A stretch of 64,000 nucleotides of DNA from Corynebacterium incognita (GTDB lineage Bacteria; Actinomycetota; Actinomycetes; Mycobacteriales; Mycobacteriaceae): the NCBI RefSeq assembly GCF_014217255.1, contig NZ_CP059404.1, positions 2,170,001 through 2,234,000 on the forward strand, written 5' to 3'. The position numbers were made by a program, and so were the translations under genes. This document shows positions 38,123-48,741 of this stretch, in pieces; position 1 is the stretch's first letter; each line of letters begins with the position of its first letter. The notes beneath the pieces were generated by a model. That model saw nothing but the letters and a program-made list of their open reading frames with translations, was not told where the DNA came from and ran no database searches.

Positions 38123-38433
38123 TGCCGCGGAAGAATAGGCGCCCGAAAGGCGCGACGAACAAGCGGGGCGAGCCGCTGCCGCAGCGTTCCTTGCCTCGCG
38201 ACGGCGCGGTGTTTCTCGGAGCACAGCGCGTGGACGGTCCCTCGTGGGACTTCGGACGGCCTTATCAGATGCGGCATGTTGGCCCGGCCGGCGCGACGAA
38301 GTACTACGTGTGCCCGGGGTGCAACCACAATATCCCGCCCGGCATGAGTCACATCGTGGCCTGGCCTGTGGAGTCTGGGCGCGGTGTGGACGATAGGCGG
38401 CACTGGCACAAACGCTGCTGGGAATCCAGGTAG
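38122..38433 (+). CDS. Small basic protein with a zinc-binding-like motif
   Basis: A 103-residue protein starting at a GTG that shares its first G with the nucS stop (TAGTG), so translation is coupled. A Lys/Arg-rich N-terminus (residues 1-25) is followed by a domain with YYVCPGCNHNIPPGMSHIVAW and RRHWHKRCW, giving three cysteines and several histidines able to hold zinc in an HNH- or treble-clef-like fold. I do not recognise a named family; its coupling to nucS suggests, without proof, a nucleic acid role. Confidence 0.75.
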   Translation: MPRKNRRPKGATNKRGEPLPQRSLPRDGAVFLGAQRVDGPSWDFGRPYQMRHVGPAGATKYYVCPGCNHNIPPGMSHIVAWPVESGRGVDDRRHWHKRCWESR

Positions 38434-38443
38434 GATCGAGGCC

Positions 38444-38758
38444 ATGATTGTCGCTTTTTCGGTCGCGCCGACGGAGGTGCCCAACGCGAAGGCAGAAATG
38501 TCGGAGGCCGTCGCCGCCGCGATTCGCGTGGTGCGCGAATCCGGACTACCCAATGAAACTAACGCCATGTTCACCCTCATCGAGGGCGAGTGGGACGAGG
38601 TCTTCGCCGTGATCAAAGCGGCCACGGCCGCGGTAGAGCGAGTATCTCCGCGAGTCAGCCTCGTCATTAAGGCCGATATTCGGCCGGGTTACAGTGGACA
38701 GTTGCGCGCCAAAGTAGACGCGGTGGAGCGGCATTTGGCTCAGGATATACACGACTAA
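38444..38758 (+). CDS. Thiamine-binding protein (MTH1187/YkoF, former DUF77)
   Basis: A 104-residue protein of the small ferredoxin-like fold family MTH1187/DUF77. Characteristic parts are MIVAFSVAPTE at the N-terminus, NAMFTLIEGEWDEVFAVI in the middle and RVSLVIKADIRPG toward the end. Relatives bind thiamine or related ligands and form tetramers; the cellular role is unclear. The ATG at 38444 is chosen because the family starts there. Confidence 0.82.
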   Translation: MIVAFSVAPTEVPNAKAEMSEAVAAAIRVVRESGLPNETNAMFTLIEGEWDEVFAVIKAATAAVERVSPRVSLVIKADIRPGYSGQLRAKVDAVERHLAQDIHD

Positions 38759-38778
38759 GCACATAAGGCAGGTATGCG

Positions 38779-39771
38779 ATGACTAATCCACAAGGGGGCT
38801 TCGTTGGCGGGGCCATTGATCTAGCGCAGGTGAAGGCGCGCGCGGAAGCCCGTGCCAAGGCAGAAGAGGCGCGCGCCAAGGCCGAACGCGAGGACGGCGT
38901 TGATCAAGCGAATGCAGCCGCAACAGGCGGCGTGGCACCTTTCTTTACTGCGACGGAGGGGAATTTCGAGTCTGATGTCGTGCGCCGTTCGGCGCAGGTG
39001 CCGGTGGTGGTGCTGGTCGGCACAGCACGCTCAGACGCTTCTGAACAGCTGAAGGCCGACTTCGAGAGCCTGGCCTTGGAAGGTGGGAAGAAATTCGTCG
39101 TCGCTTACGTCGACGCCGACGTCACCCCGCAGCTGGCGCAGGTATTCGGTGTCCGTGCGCTTCCCACTGTCATCGCTCTCGGCGCAGGGCAGCCGCTCAC
39201 CAACTTCGAGGGGGCCCAGCCACGTGCAGCCCTGGAGCAGTGGGTCACTGCCCTCGTGGAGCAGGTTGGTCCGCAGCTCTCGGGGCTTGCCGAGAATCCT
39301 GACTCCGCCAGCGGGACAGCGGGGCAGGGCGGAGCAGACGATGCGCCGGACACCCCCGCGGACCCACGCCTGGACGCCGCGATGGAACTGCTCAACAAGG
39401 GTGACTTTGACGGCGCCATCGCGATGTACGAAGGCATCCTGAGCGAGGAGCCGAACAACTCCGAGATAAAGCAGGCTTTGGACACTACAAAACTCTTGCA
39501 GCGGCTCAACCCCGCCGAGCGCGACGGCGACCCGGTGGACGATGCGGACGCGGCGCCGGGAGACGTCGACAAGCAGATGGTTGCCGCCGACGCCGAGATT
39601 GTCGCCGGAGCGCCGGAGAAGGCCTTTGCCCGTTTGATTGCCTGCATGCGCGAGGTGCCGGGGGAGAAGGACCGCATCCGGGAACGCCTGTTGGAGTTGT
39701 TCGGGATGTTCGACGCGGCCGATCCGCGGGTACTGGATGCGCGACGGGCGCTGGCGAGCGCTCTGTACTAG
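38779..39771 (+). CDS. YbbN-like thioredoxin-fold/TPR co-chaperone
   Basis: A 330-residue cytoplasmic protein. Residues about 15-40 are an Ala/Arg/Glu-rich helix, about 55-165 a thioredoxin fold (VPVVVLVGTARSDASEQLKADF, VRALPTVIAL) without the CXXC pair, so it cannot work as a redox enzyme, and about 195-330 hold TPR-like repeats (LLNKGDFDGAIAMYEGILSEEPNNSE). This matches YbbN/CnoX proteins, which hold clients for chaperones. It stands alone with GGCAGGTATGCG before the ATG. Confidence 0.87.
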   Translation: MTNPQGGFVGGAIDLAQVKARAEARAKAEEARAKAEREDGVDQANAAATGGVAPFFTATEGNFESDVVRRSAQVPVVVLVGTARSDASEQLKADFESLALEGGKKFVVAYVDADVTPQLAQVFGVRALPTVIALGAGQPLTNFEGAQPRAALEQWVTALVEQVGPQLSGLAENPDSASGTAGQGGADDAPDTPADPRLDAAMELLNKGDFDGAIAMYEGILSEEPNNSEIKQALDTTKLLQRLNPAERDGDPVDDADAAPGDVDKQMVAADAEIVAGAPEKAFARLIACMREVPGEKDRIRERLLELFGMFDAADPRVLDARRALASALY

Positions 39772-40133
39772 ACGGCATCTCCCCAGCTCAAACAGCTTCA
39801 TACCGTGGCCAAAACCTGGTGTGGCCAACTTAACAAAAAGAAATAGGCCACAATTTCGCGGATCACAACAGGGGGTAGGAATAGGGGGAGTCGAGGCCGT
39901 GTTGTGGGGCGGCTCTCCCATTGTTCTTCCGGTTTAGGTTTGAATTGGGGCTCTGTGACCGCCGTTCCGGAGTAATGTTTCTGCCCCGTTACTTGTTGAC
40001 TGAGTCACGATTGGCGGGATCTTCGGTTTATAAATCTCGCCTTCCTTGGGTTTACGATTCAACAGTCATACACCACCCCCTTTTTGGGGGAGGCGGCACC
40101 GCACGATGTGCTCCCAGAAGAAGGAGACTTTCC
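39772..40133. promoter_or_regulatory. 362-base region before the dicarboxylate symporter remnant
   Basis: No gene seen. It is AT-richer than its surroundings and presumably holds the promoter of the following gene. A hairpin with CCCCC and GGGGG arms around TTTTT is at 40076-40090, and AAGGAG lies at 40121-40126. Confidence 0.45.
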
Positions 40134-40997
40134 GTGGCCACACTAAATACCTCTGGCCCGCACATCGCTGAACCCAAAGGTCCGCGCAAAGACCGCACCC
40201 ACTGGTTGTACATCGGCGTTATTATCGCCGTCGTGGGCGGTATCGCCCTGGGGCTTATCGCGCCGGAGGTCGCCGCACCAATATCGGTCGTGGGCAAGAT
40301 GTTCGTCAAACTCATCAGGATGATCATCGCTCCGGTGATCTTCTGCACCATCGTGCTGGGTATCGGATCCGTCCGCGCCGCGGCGTCGGTGGGTAAGACT
40401 GGCGGCATCGCGCTGAGCTACTTTATTTTCATGTCCACCCTCGCGCTGGCTACTGGCCTGCTCGTGGGTAACATCATCGAGCCGGGGTCCGGCCTGAACA
40501 TTGCCGCTACCGCGGACAAAGGTGCGGAATACGCCGCCAAGGCTGACGAGGCGAGCCAGGCCGGCTTGACTGACTTTATCTCCGACATTATTCCGGACAC
40601 GGTATTCTCCGCGTTTACCTCGGGCTCGGTGCTCCAGGTGCTGTTTATCGCGCTGCTCACTGGTTTTGCGGTCCAGTCCATGGGTACCCGCGGTGAGCCA
40701 ATCCTCGCCGGTATCGCGCACCTGCAGCGCCTGACGTTCAAGGTCCTCACCATGATCCTGTGGATCGCTCCCATCGGCGCGTTCGGCGCTATCGCGGGCG
40801 TAGTGGGCAAGACCGGTACCTTCGATGCCACCCGCGCCCGCAAGGTGCTGTCCGGTGAGCTTCCATACGTGGACACCGGCGGCGACCACAACGTGGATCT
40901 GAAGAAGCCTGAGGTGGTTAACCCGGCCACCGAGTCGCTGCAGCCGACCCCGCAGGTGGACCTGTCCGCCTACGAGGGTGACGCCGCGGCGAAGTAG
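40134..40997 (+). pseudogene. dctA: Dicarboxylate symporter (DctA/DAACS family) with internal deletion
   Basis: 288 residues where the family needs 430-460. Residues 1-215 follow a normal DctA N-terminal half (about six helices, from VKLIRMIIAPVIFCTIVLGIGSVRAA to ILWIAPIGAFGAIAGVVGKTG). The sequence then jumps straight to the cytoplasmic tail (TFDATRARKVLSGELPYVD). The re-entrant loops and helices that bind substrate and sodium (SSSET, NLDGT and GIDRFMSEARA regions) are missing, about 150 residues. The frame is kept, the ribosome binding site (AAGGAG) and GTG start look intact, so it may still be made, but transport is not expected. Confidence 0.82.
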
Positions 40998-40998
40998 T

Positions 40999-41388
40999 TT
41001 AATCCATCTGCAGGATGGTACGCAGCTCTGCGAAGTGTTCCGGAAGGACCCTGTAGAGCTGCGTTTTGCCGTGTCGTACCGGTTCTAGTAGACCGGCTTC
41101 CACCAGCCGCGCAATGTGATGGGACACGGTGGGTTGGGTAATGCCGAGCTCGCCGACGAGGTCTCCGGCAGTCACGCTGCGGCAGCCGTCGGCGGCGATG
41201 AGGGAGAGCAGGCGCAGCCGAGTAGGGTCGGCGAGAACCTTGAGTCGGGCTGCGTAGGAGGCGGATTCTTCGGGCGTCAGCGCCCGGGTAGTCATGGCGC
41301 AGCACTCGGTGGTGGGGGAGCAGCTGGGAGTCGGTGGCACGGCGGGTCCTGTCTTGCGGTGGGTAGTGATGTGTTCTACTGTACACAT
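40999..41388 (-). CDS. arsR: Arsenic-responsive ArsR repressor
   Basis: A 129-residue SmtB/ArsR winged-helix repressor of arsenic genes. The helix-turn-helix reads DLVGELGITQPTVSHHIARLVEAGLL. The As(III) ligands match C. glutamicum ArsR: a Cys pair in TTECC (30-31... of the long form) and a third cysteine in ADGC exactly 39 residues after the second, the spacing of Cys16 and Cys55 there. This supports the long form starting at the ATG at 41388. No ribosome binding site lies before it, and an operator-like palindrome begins at the next base, so the mRNA is probably leaderless and autoregulated. Confidence 0.93.
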   Translation of the reverse strand: MCTVEHITTHRKTGPAVPPTPSCSPTTECCAMTTRALTPEESASYAARLKVLADPTRLRLLSLIAADGCRSVTAGDLVGELGITQPTVSHHIARLVEAGLLEPVRHGKTQLYRVLPEHFAELRTILQMD

Positions 41389-41406
41389 TGATACTCATCT
41401 ATATCA
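41389..41406. promoter_or_regulatory. Putative ArsR operator between arsR and acr3
   Basis: TGATA-N8-TATCA inverted repeat directly adjoining the arsR start codon and ending 9 bases before the acr3 GTG. Known ArsR sites are AT-rich palindromes of this kind. Binding here would cover both divergent start regions. Confidence 0.6.
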
Positions 41407-41415
41407 GGAGGCGAC

Positions 41416-42486
41416 GTGTCCGAAAAACTTTCACTCCTTGATCGGCTCTTGCCGGTCTGGATCGGCCTGGCAATGGTGCTCGGGCTGCTGCTCGGTCGCT
41501 TCGTGCCAGCCGTTGGCGACGTGCTGGCGTCCTGGGAGGTAGCTGGAAACTCAGTCCCCATCGCCATCGGTCTACTCGTCATGATGTATCCGCCACTGGC
41601 CAAAGTGCGCTATGACAAAACGGCCGAGGTCGCCGCGGACAAGAAGCTGCTGGTGGTCTCGGTCCTGCTGAACTGGGTTCTCGGACCGGTGCTCATGTTT
41701 GCACTGGCATGGGCGTTCCTTCCTGACGAGCCCGAGCTGCGCACCGGCCTCATCATCGTCGGCCTTGCGCGCTGCATCGCCATGGTCTTGGTGTGGAACG
41801 ACCTCGCGTGCGGCGACACCGAAGCCGCCGCAGTTTTGGTGGCCATCAACTCTGTGTTCCAGATTCTCATGTTCGGTGTGCTGGGCTGGTTCTACCTGCA
41901 GGTGCTCCCGAGTTGGTTCGGCCTCCAGACGACTTCGGTGGAGTTTTCCTTCTGGGCGATCGTGGCCTCGGTAGTGGTCTACCTTGGCATCCCGCTTCTC
42001 GCGGGTGCGCTGTCCCGCATCATCGGTGAAAAGACGCGCGGGCGTCAGTGGTACGAGGAAACTTTCCTCCCGGCGGTGTCTCCGTTGGCGCTTATCGGAT
42101 TGTTGTTTACCATCGTCGCCCTCTTCGCGCTGCAAGGCGAGCAGGTCCTTGCTAACCCGGGCACCGTGGCTAAGGTGGCGGTGCCGTTGCTGGGCTACTT
42201 CGTCATCATGTTTTTCTTGGCGTTCTTTATCGCTCGGACGGCAGGGATGGATTACGCGCACACCGCGACGGTGGCCTTTACAGCCGCAGGCAACAACTTT
42301 GAGCTGGCCATCGCCGTGGCCATCGGTACCTTCGGGATGACTAGTGCGCAGGCACTAGCGGGCACCATTGGTCCTTTAGTTGAAGTACCCGTCCTCGTGG
42401 GACTAGTGTACGTATCCTTGTGGCTGGCACCGCGCTTGTTCGCCGGCGACGCCACCGTTCCGCGTAATCAGAAAGTGAGCAACTGA
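41416..42486 (+). CDS. acr3: Arsenite efflux pump Acr3
   Basis: A 356-residue antiporter with ten membrane helices, exporting As(OH)3. The essential cysteine is in [27 protein letters not shown] (around residue 130) and [17 protein letters not shown] is the second conserved segment (around 295). GTG start with CAGGAGG 5 bases upstream. The stop overlaps the arsC start (TGATG arrangement), so the two genes are coupled and controlled by the divergent ArsR. Confidence 0.95.
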   Translation: MSEKLSLLDRLLPVWIGLAMVLGLLLGRFVPAVGDVLASWEVAGNSVPIAIGLLVMMYPPLAKVRYDKTAEVAADKKLLVVSVLLNWVLGPVLMFALAWAFLPDEPELRTGLIIVGLARCIAMVLVWNDLACGDTEAAAVLVAINSVFQILMFGVLGWFYLQVLPSWFGLQTTSVEFSFWAIVASVVVYLGIPLLAGALSRIIGEKTRGRQWYEETFLPAVSPLALIGLLFTIVALFALQGEQVLANPGTVAKVAVPLLGYFVIMFFLAFFIARTAGMDYAHTATVAFTAAGNNFELAIAVAIGTFGMTSAQALAGTIGPLVEVPVLVGLVYVSLWLAPRLFAGDATVPRNQKVSN

Positions 42487-42899
42487 TGACCAAGAAGGTC
42501 TTGTTCTTGTGCAATTCCAACAAGGGTAAGTCACAGATGGCAGCCGGTTTGGCCGCCAAACATGCGCCGGAGTGGGATATCTACTCCGCCGGTGTGCAGG
42601 TGTCTGAGGTAGGCACCAAGGGTAACGTGAACCTCGAGTCCGCGGAATCACTCAAGGAAGTGGGTGCGGACATGTCCGATGACACCCCCAAGCCCGTAGA
42701 TCCGGAGCTGCTGCGCACCGCCGACGCCGTGGTCGTCGTGGGCACCGCGGACCTCGAGTGGCCTGCCGACGCCCGCGGACAACTCATCCGCTGGGACACC
42801 CCCGAGCCCTCCGAACAGGGACTCGAGGGCATGGAGCGCATGCGGGTGCTGCGCGACGACATTGATGCCCGCGTCCGCCAGCTCGTCGAAGAGCTGTAG
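42486..42899 (+). CDS. arsC: Arsenate reductase, low-molecular-weight phosphatase type
   Basis: A 137-residue protein with the P-loop [17 protein letters not shown] at the N-terminus. It has a single active-site cysteine (Cys10) and lacks the C-terminal cysteine pair of thioredoxin-coupled ArsC, as in the monothiol ArsC1 enzymes of C. glutamicum that use mycothiol and mycoredoxin. Lys replaces the usual Arg in the loop, also known from that group. It reduces arsenate or transfers it to mycothiol, giving arsenite for Acr3. It overlaps acr3 by 1 base. Confidence 0.92.
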   Translation: MTKKVLFLCNSNKGKSQMAAGLAAKHAPEWDIYSAGVQVSEVGTKGNVNLESAESLKEVGADMSDDTPKPVDPELLRTADAVVVVGTADLEWPADARGQLIRWDTPEPSEQGLEGMERMRVLRDDIDARVRQLVEEL

Positions 42900-42927
42900 C
42901 TCACGCCATCCAGCTCACGTCATTTTG

Positions 42928-45159
<2,232 letters not shown>

Positions 45160-45187
45160 AGGTTTAAGGCTACCGAAAAACAGTGCC

Positions 45188-46258
45188 CTAAGAGCGGTTC
45201 ATCTCCTCAAGCGCCTTCCAATGATCGTCGGTCATCTTCGACAACGGCGTGACTAATACGCGCGAGGCCCCGTCGCTGTGCTCGGCTGACGTCTTGAGAT
45301 CGGCGGGGTTCAGCGGGGCGTCTCCGCGTGCCCACAGGCCCACAGACATGGTGATGTTGTCCAGCGCCTGTGCGCCCAATCGTTTCTTGAGCCCTTTAAC
45401 GACCTTTGCGGTGGTCTCTGGGCGTTGGCCATCGATATCCGTGTACGCCCACAGTGTGAGGTGGTGCTGCGCGTTGAGAAACTTCTCGTAGTCGTGGCCG
45501 GAGTCGTCGCGGTTAGCGCCGGGGTTGTCCCAGTTGACACGGGCGTCCATTTCTACGGGTACGCCGGCTGCCTGGTGGCAGCGGTCCAGAAGACCAGTAA
45601 TGATGTCGGACTGCCACGCCGTGAGCTGGGGATCTGCGGTATTGATAGAACCATCCGGCTGCCGTGGGAAGCCAGGGGCACCTGTCATTGCAGAATAGAG
45701 CTCTTCGTCGCCTTCGGAAAAGAAGGCGTCACCCATCAATTCGGTAAGTGCGATTCGGTCGGGAGAATAGCGTTGGGAGATTTCACTGCAGAGCTTCTCG
45801 ACGTCCTCGCCCACGCTGCCCTCAGCGAGCGCCACGGCGTTAGGGAAGGCACTGGCTTCCTCCCCGTTAGCAAAGCGGCCCATATACTCTGGGTTCTCCT
45901 CATTGGTGGACGGGGTGAGGATATCCACGGTGAGTGTGGCCTCTCGCTCTCGGCCGAGAACGTCCATCGCGGACTTCACCGGATCAGTGTTTTCTTCGGC
46001 GGCGCGTTCCGCGATGCCAGACAATTTATCTTCGTGGTCCTTCCACGGAAAAGCCACCCATTCGATGCGGCCGACCGCCAGGGAGTAGCCGGTGGCGTTC
46101 GCGTCATCGAAGCGTTGCGCCACCTGCGCGAAATCGGTGCCGTCCTGGAGGGATTCCATACCGATGCCAATGGCTAGCGGTGGGGCCTTTTTCGACAATA
46201 GTCCAAACATTGCGACACCTAAGACGATGAGAACGAGGGGGAGGACGCCGAGCGCCAC
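45188..46258 (-). CDS. Membrane-anchored protein with TIM-barrel-like pattern, putative glycosidase
   Basis: A protein of about 356 residues. A single membrane helix (LGVLPLVLIVLGVAMFGLL) sits at the start; the rest should lie outside the membrane. Eight beta-strand-like segments recur in order (PLAIGIGME, GYSLAVGRIEW, ATLTVDILTP, DRIALTELMGD, VPVEMDARVNW, LTLWAYTD, NITMSVGLW, RVLVTPLS), the layout of a TIM barrel, with Glu at the end of strand 4 as in many glycosidases. I recognise no family. It is the last gene of an operon with a polysaccharide synthase. The GTG at 46258 lies 4 bases after the synthase stop; an in-frame ATG about 145 bases earlier, inside the synthase gene, has AGGAG upstream and is an alternative. 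Confidence 0.7.
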   Translation of the reverse strand: MALGVLPLVLIVLGVAMFGLLSKKAPPLAIGIGMESLQDGTDFAQVAQRFDDANATGYSLAVGRIEWVAFPWKDHEDKLSGIAERAAEENTDPVKSAMDVLGREREATLTVDILTPSTNEENPEYMGRFANGEEASAFPNAVALAEGSVGEDVEKLCSEISQRYSPDRIALTELMGDAFFSEGDEELYSAMTGAPGFPRQPDGSINTADPQLTAWQSDIITGLLDRCHQAAGVPVEMDARVNWDNPGANRDDSGHDYEKFLNAQHHLTLWAYTDIDGQRPETTAKVVKGLKKRLGAQALDNITMSVGLWARGDAPLNPADLKTSAEHSDGASRVLVTPLSKMTDDHWKALEEMNRS

Positions 46259-46262
46259 GCGG

Positions 46263-47759
46263 TTACGGCGCCGGCTGAGAATCCCCGGCCATGCTGACGT
46301 TGCCCGTGCCTGGGCGTGCGGTCGATCCTGGCTTCGTAGCCGGCTTTGAGGCTGCGGCGATTGCTGGTTGTGGTGCGTTGGTTTTCGGGGTGAGCGCGGT
46401 TGCATCACGGTGTGAGATGACTCCTGTTCTTTCGGGCTTGTTCCACACTTGAGGTTTCTTGGCAATTTCGAGGTACCAGGCGCGAATCATGGTCAGTGAC
46501 ATGGCAGTGGAGTAGAAGGGCCAGATGGGTATGGTCCAGATGAAGCGGAGATCGCGCAGCGAATTGGCCATGGCCATGGCAATGACCAGAAGTACGAGGG
46601 AGACCACGAGGCCGGAACCGAAGAGAATAATCCAGGCCACCTCCCACGAAAGAATCTCGTCGAGCCAGCGCGATGGGCCGTCCCCCGCGTTGCCGGGTGC
46701 CCCACCGTTGCGGGTTTCTTGGTAGCGCTGCCACGCGGACCACACACCCCAGCCGACGACGATGAGTAGGGAGAGAATTTGCACTGGCGGCAGAATCGCC
46801 ATGGCAAAAATGGTGAAGATGAGAAACGGCATGAAGGCGCCGTAACGGGGTGACAGGGCGCAGCGCCAGTGATAGCCCAGCGATTGGAGGAGCCCGCGAG
46901 CCCAGCGCACACGCTGCTTCCACAGGGCTTTGAAGGTGGACGGCGACTCGGCGTAGACGATGGCGCGTGGGGCGAACGCGACGTCCCACTCGTGGCGGTG
47001 GAAGCGCCAGGTCATTTCCAAGTCCTCGCCAATGGTGTCTTCTCGCAACGGGCCAGGACCACTTCCAGTGAGCTCATCTAAAGCCTCCCTGCGGAAAGTG
47101 CCGCAGTTACCGGAGACCACAGGCACGCAGCCCAAGACGTCGAAAGCGCGGCGGACCAAGGCCGTGCCTACGTAGGTAATGAGCGCCAGGAACCGGGTCA
47201 AGACGCGGTTGAGGTTGACTGGGCGGTCGTCACCACACACCGCGCCCACGTTTTCATGGCGGAAGCCACGGAGCATCTCGGGAATGGTGTCATTGGTGAA
47301 GACGGAATCCGCATCAATAAACATAAGAAACTCGCCCGTAGATTCGCGGTAGCCGTGATTGAGCGCCGAACCTTTCCCGCCGTTGACCTGGCGAATATAC
47401 CGCACCCGAGGGTCATCGGCGTCGAGGGCGCGACCGATTTCTTCCGTGCGATCTTTGGAGCCGTCATCGACAATGAGGATTTCGATGTTGGGGTAATCCG
47501 TGGAGGCGATGGAACGCACGCATGACTCCAGCGTGGCCTCTTCGTTGTACGCCGGGATCACCACCGAGATACTCGGAGTATCAGCCAGCGCACCGGTGTC
47601 GCCTTCTTCGCGTCTGCGCAGGTCAATGCGTTGATGCACGAAGGCCAAGGGGACGAAAAAGATACGGAACAAGAACACGCCCGTGGTGATAGTGAACAGC
47701 ACAAAGGCGGCGAGCGCCACGGCGTCCACTAAGGGCTCGAGAACGTACACAGATTTCAC
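46263..47759 (-). CDS. Processive family 2 glycosyltransferase (polysaccharide synthase)
   Basis: A 498-residue membrane enzyme of the PgaC/IcaA/hyaluronan synthase type. One or two N-terminal helices (10-40), a GT2 domain with D,D,D,QxxRW motifs (VDDG at 97-100, DAD at 149-151, GEDLEMT at 244-250, QRVRW at 282-286) and three or four C-terminal helices (310-440), then a basic Pro/Ala-rich tail. It should polymerise a UDP-sugar, likely UDP-GlcNAc or a related hexosamine, while moving the chain across the membrane. The GTG at 47759 is listed; the GTG three codons later has better spacing from GAGG. Deacetylase and ATP-grasp genes lie upstream, a putative hydrolase downstream. Confidence 0.87.
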   Translation of the reverse strand: MKSVYVLEPLVDAVALAAFVLFTITTGVFLFRIFFVPLAFVHQRIDLRRREEGDTGALADTPSISVVIPAYNEEATLESCVRSIASTDYPNIEILIVDDGSKDRTEEIGRALDADDPRVRYIRQVNGGKGSALNHGYRESTGEFLMFIDADSVFTNDTIPEMLRGFRHENVGAVCGDDRPVNLNRVLTRFLALITYVGTALVRRAFDVLGCVPVVSGNCGTFRREALDELTGSGPGPLREDTIGEDLEMTWRFHRHEWDVAFAPRAIVYAESPSTFKALWKQRVRWARGLLQSLGYHWRCALSPRYGAFMPFLIFTIFAMAILPPVQILSLLIVVGWGVWSAWQRYQETRNGGAPGNAGDGPSRWLDEILSWEVAWIILFGSGLVVSLVLLVIAMAMANSLRDLRFIWTIPIWPFYSTAMSLTMIRAWYLEIAKKPQVWNKPERTGVISHRDATALTPKTNAPQPAIAAASKPATKPGSTARPGTGNVSMAGDSQPAP

Positions 47760-47766
47760 CCTCTTC

Positions 47767-48663
47767 TTAAGAATGGGGGCGAGCGAAGGCCCCTGCTTCC
47801 AGATCGGCCAGCAGCAGCGTTAGCATCTCCGGAGTGTGCGCAGAGTTGGCACCAAAGCGGGCGTTAATCTCCAAAATCACCGGCTGGCCCGCTGCGGTGC
47901 GGCGGATATCCATGTCCACCGCCCCGACGAGATCAAGCTTCTCCACGGCCGCGGTCGCCAGCGCCTCAATATCCGCGACAGCGTCCCCCTCGGCGAGCTC
48001 CACGGCGTCGGCGTTGCCCACGTTGCCGTCTCGGAGTTTAGTTTTTTCCAACACGCGGACAGTGACCTCTCCGGTGAGCGGCGAACGGTAGACCTGCGGG
48101 CAATACTCGACGCCAGTGGCAAAGGACTGGAACACCAATGTGGCGTCCGGGTGGGGCAATTCAGATTCTCCGGTCACGACGGTGACGCCGCGGCCACCAC
48201 GCGACACACGGGGTTTTGCGATGAACGGGAAATCCAGCGGTTCTTCGTTCCCCGCCACGGTCGTGGGCACCGCGACCCCGTAAGCATCCAGGGCGCGGCA
48301 CGTCAGCCACTTATCCTGACAGAGTGCGGCAGCGCCGGCGTTGGACACCACCGTCGCGGCGTCGAAAAGCGGGGCGCCGACGGCCACGGCCGGAAGCTCA
48401 TCTTGGACTGTGGGGATGAAGGTGTCAATGCCCAGAACGGGGTCGGAGAGAACGCGGGTGAGGAAGGGAACGAGTGCCAAGTCATCGGCGCGCGGTCCTT
48501 GGATGAATCGTGAGACGGGGGTATCCGTCGGCTTGATATCTGTGCCGATGACGGTGTGGCCGCGATCCTGAAGCTGCCGAGCTAGAGACTTTCCGGCAGG
48601 TCCACCCACGCCGGTCAGCAAAACCGTGCGCGAGCGTGCAGAGTCGATTGAGGGGGAGTTCAT
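47767..48663 (-). CDS. ATP-grasp enzyme of the polysaccharide operon
   Basis: A 298-residue protein. The N-terminus is a Rossmann-like pre-ATP-grasp domain (VLLTGVGGPAGKSLARQL, GTDIKPTD), the middle binds ATP (FIAKPRVSRGGRGVTVV), and the C-terminus has the metal-binding VDMDIRRTA and VILEINARFGANSAHTPEM. ATP-grasp ligases join a carboxylate to an amine or thiol through an acyl phosphate. Closest in pattern are CarB-like/PylC-like proteins. In this operon it could acylate free amino groups of a hexosamine with an amino acid or other acid, which is inference. It ends 7 bases before the glycosyltransferase start. Confidence 0.85.
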   Translation of the reverse strand: MNSPSIDSARSRTVLLTGVGGPAGKSLARQLQDRGHTVIGTDIKPTDTPVSRFIQGPRADDLALVPFLTRVLSDPVLGIDTFIPTVQDELPAVAVGAPLFDAATVVSNAGAAALCQDKWLTCRALDAYGVAVPTTVAGNEEPLDFPFIAKPRVSRGGRGVTVVTGESELPHPDATLVFQSFATGVEYCPQVYRSPLTGEVTVRVLEKTKLRDGNVGNADAVELAEGDAVADIEALATAAVEKLDLVGAVDMDIRRTAAGQPVILEINARFGANSAHTPEMLTLLLADLEAGAFARPHS

Positions 48664-48741
48664 TGTGTGGCGTGTTCCTTGACTGGTTCTGTGGTGTACG
48701 TCGTGGTGGTGTGAGGCGCTGATCGCTGCGCCTGCGGCACA

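Noticed and set aside
40076-40090. CCCCC-TTTTT-GGGGG hairpin as a terminator
   Set aside because: It lies in the leader just before the symporter gene, the stem is only 5 bases, and no T-run follows on the plus strand.
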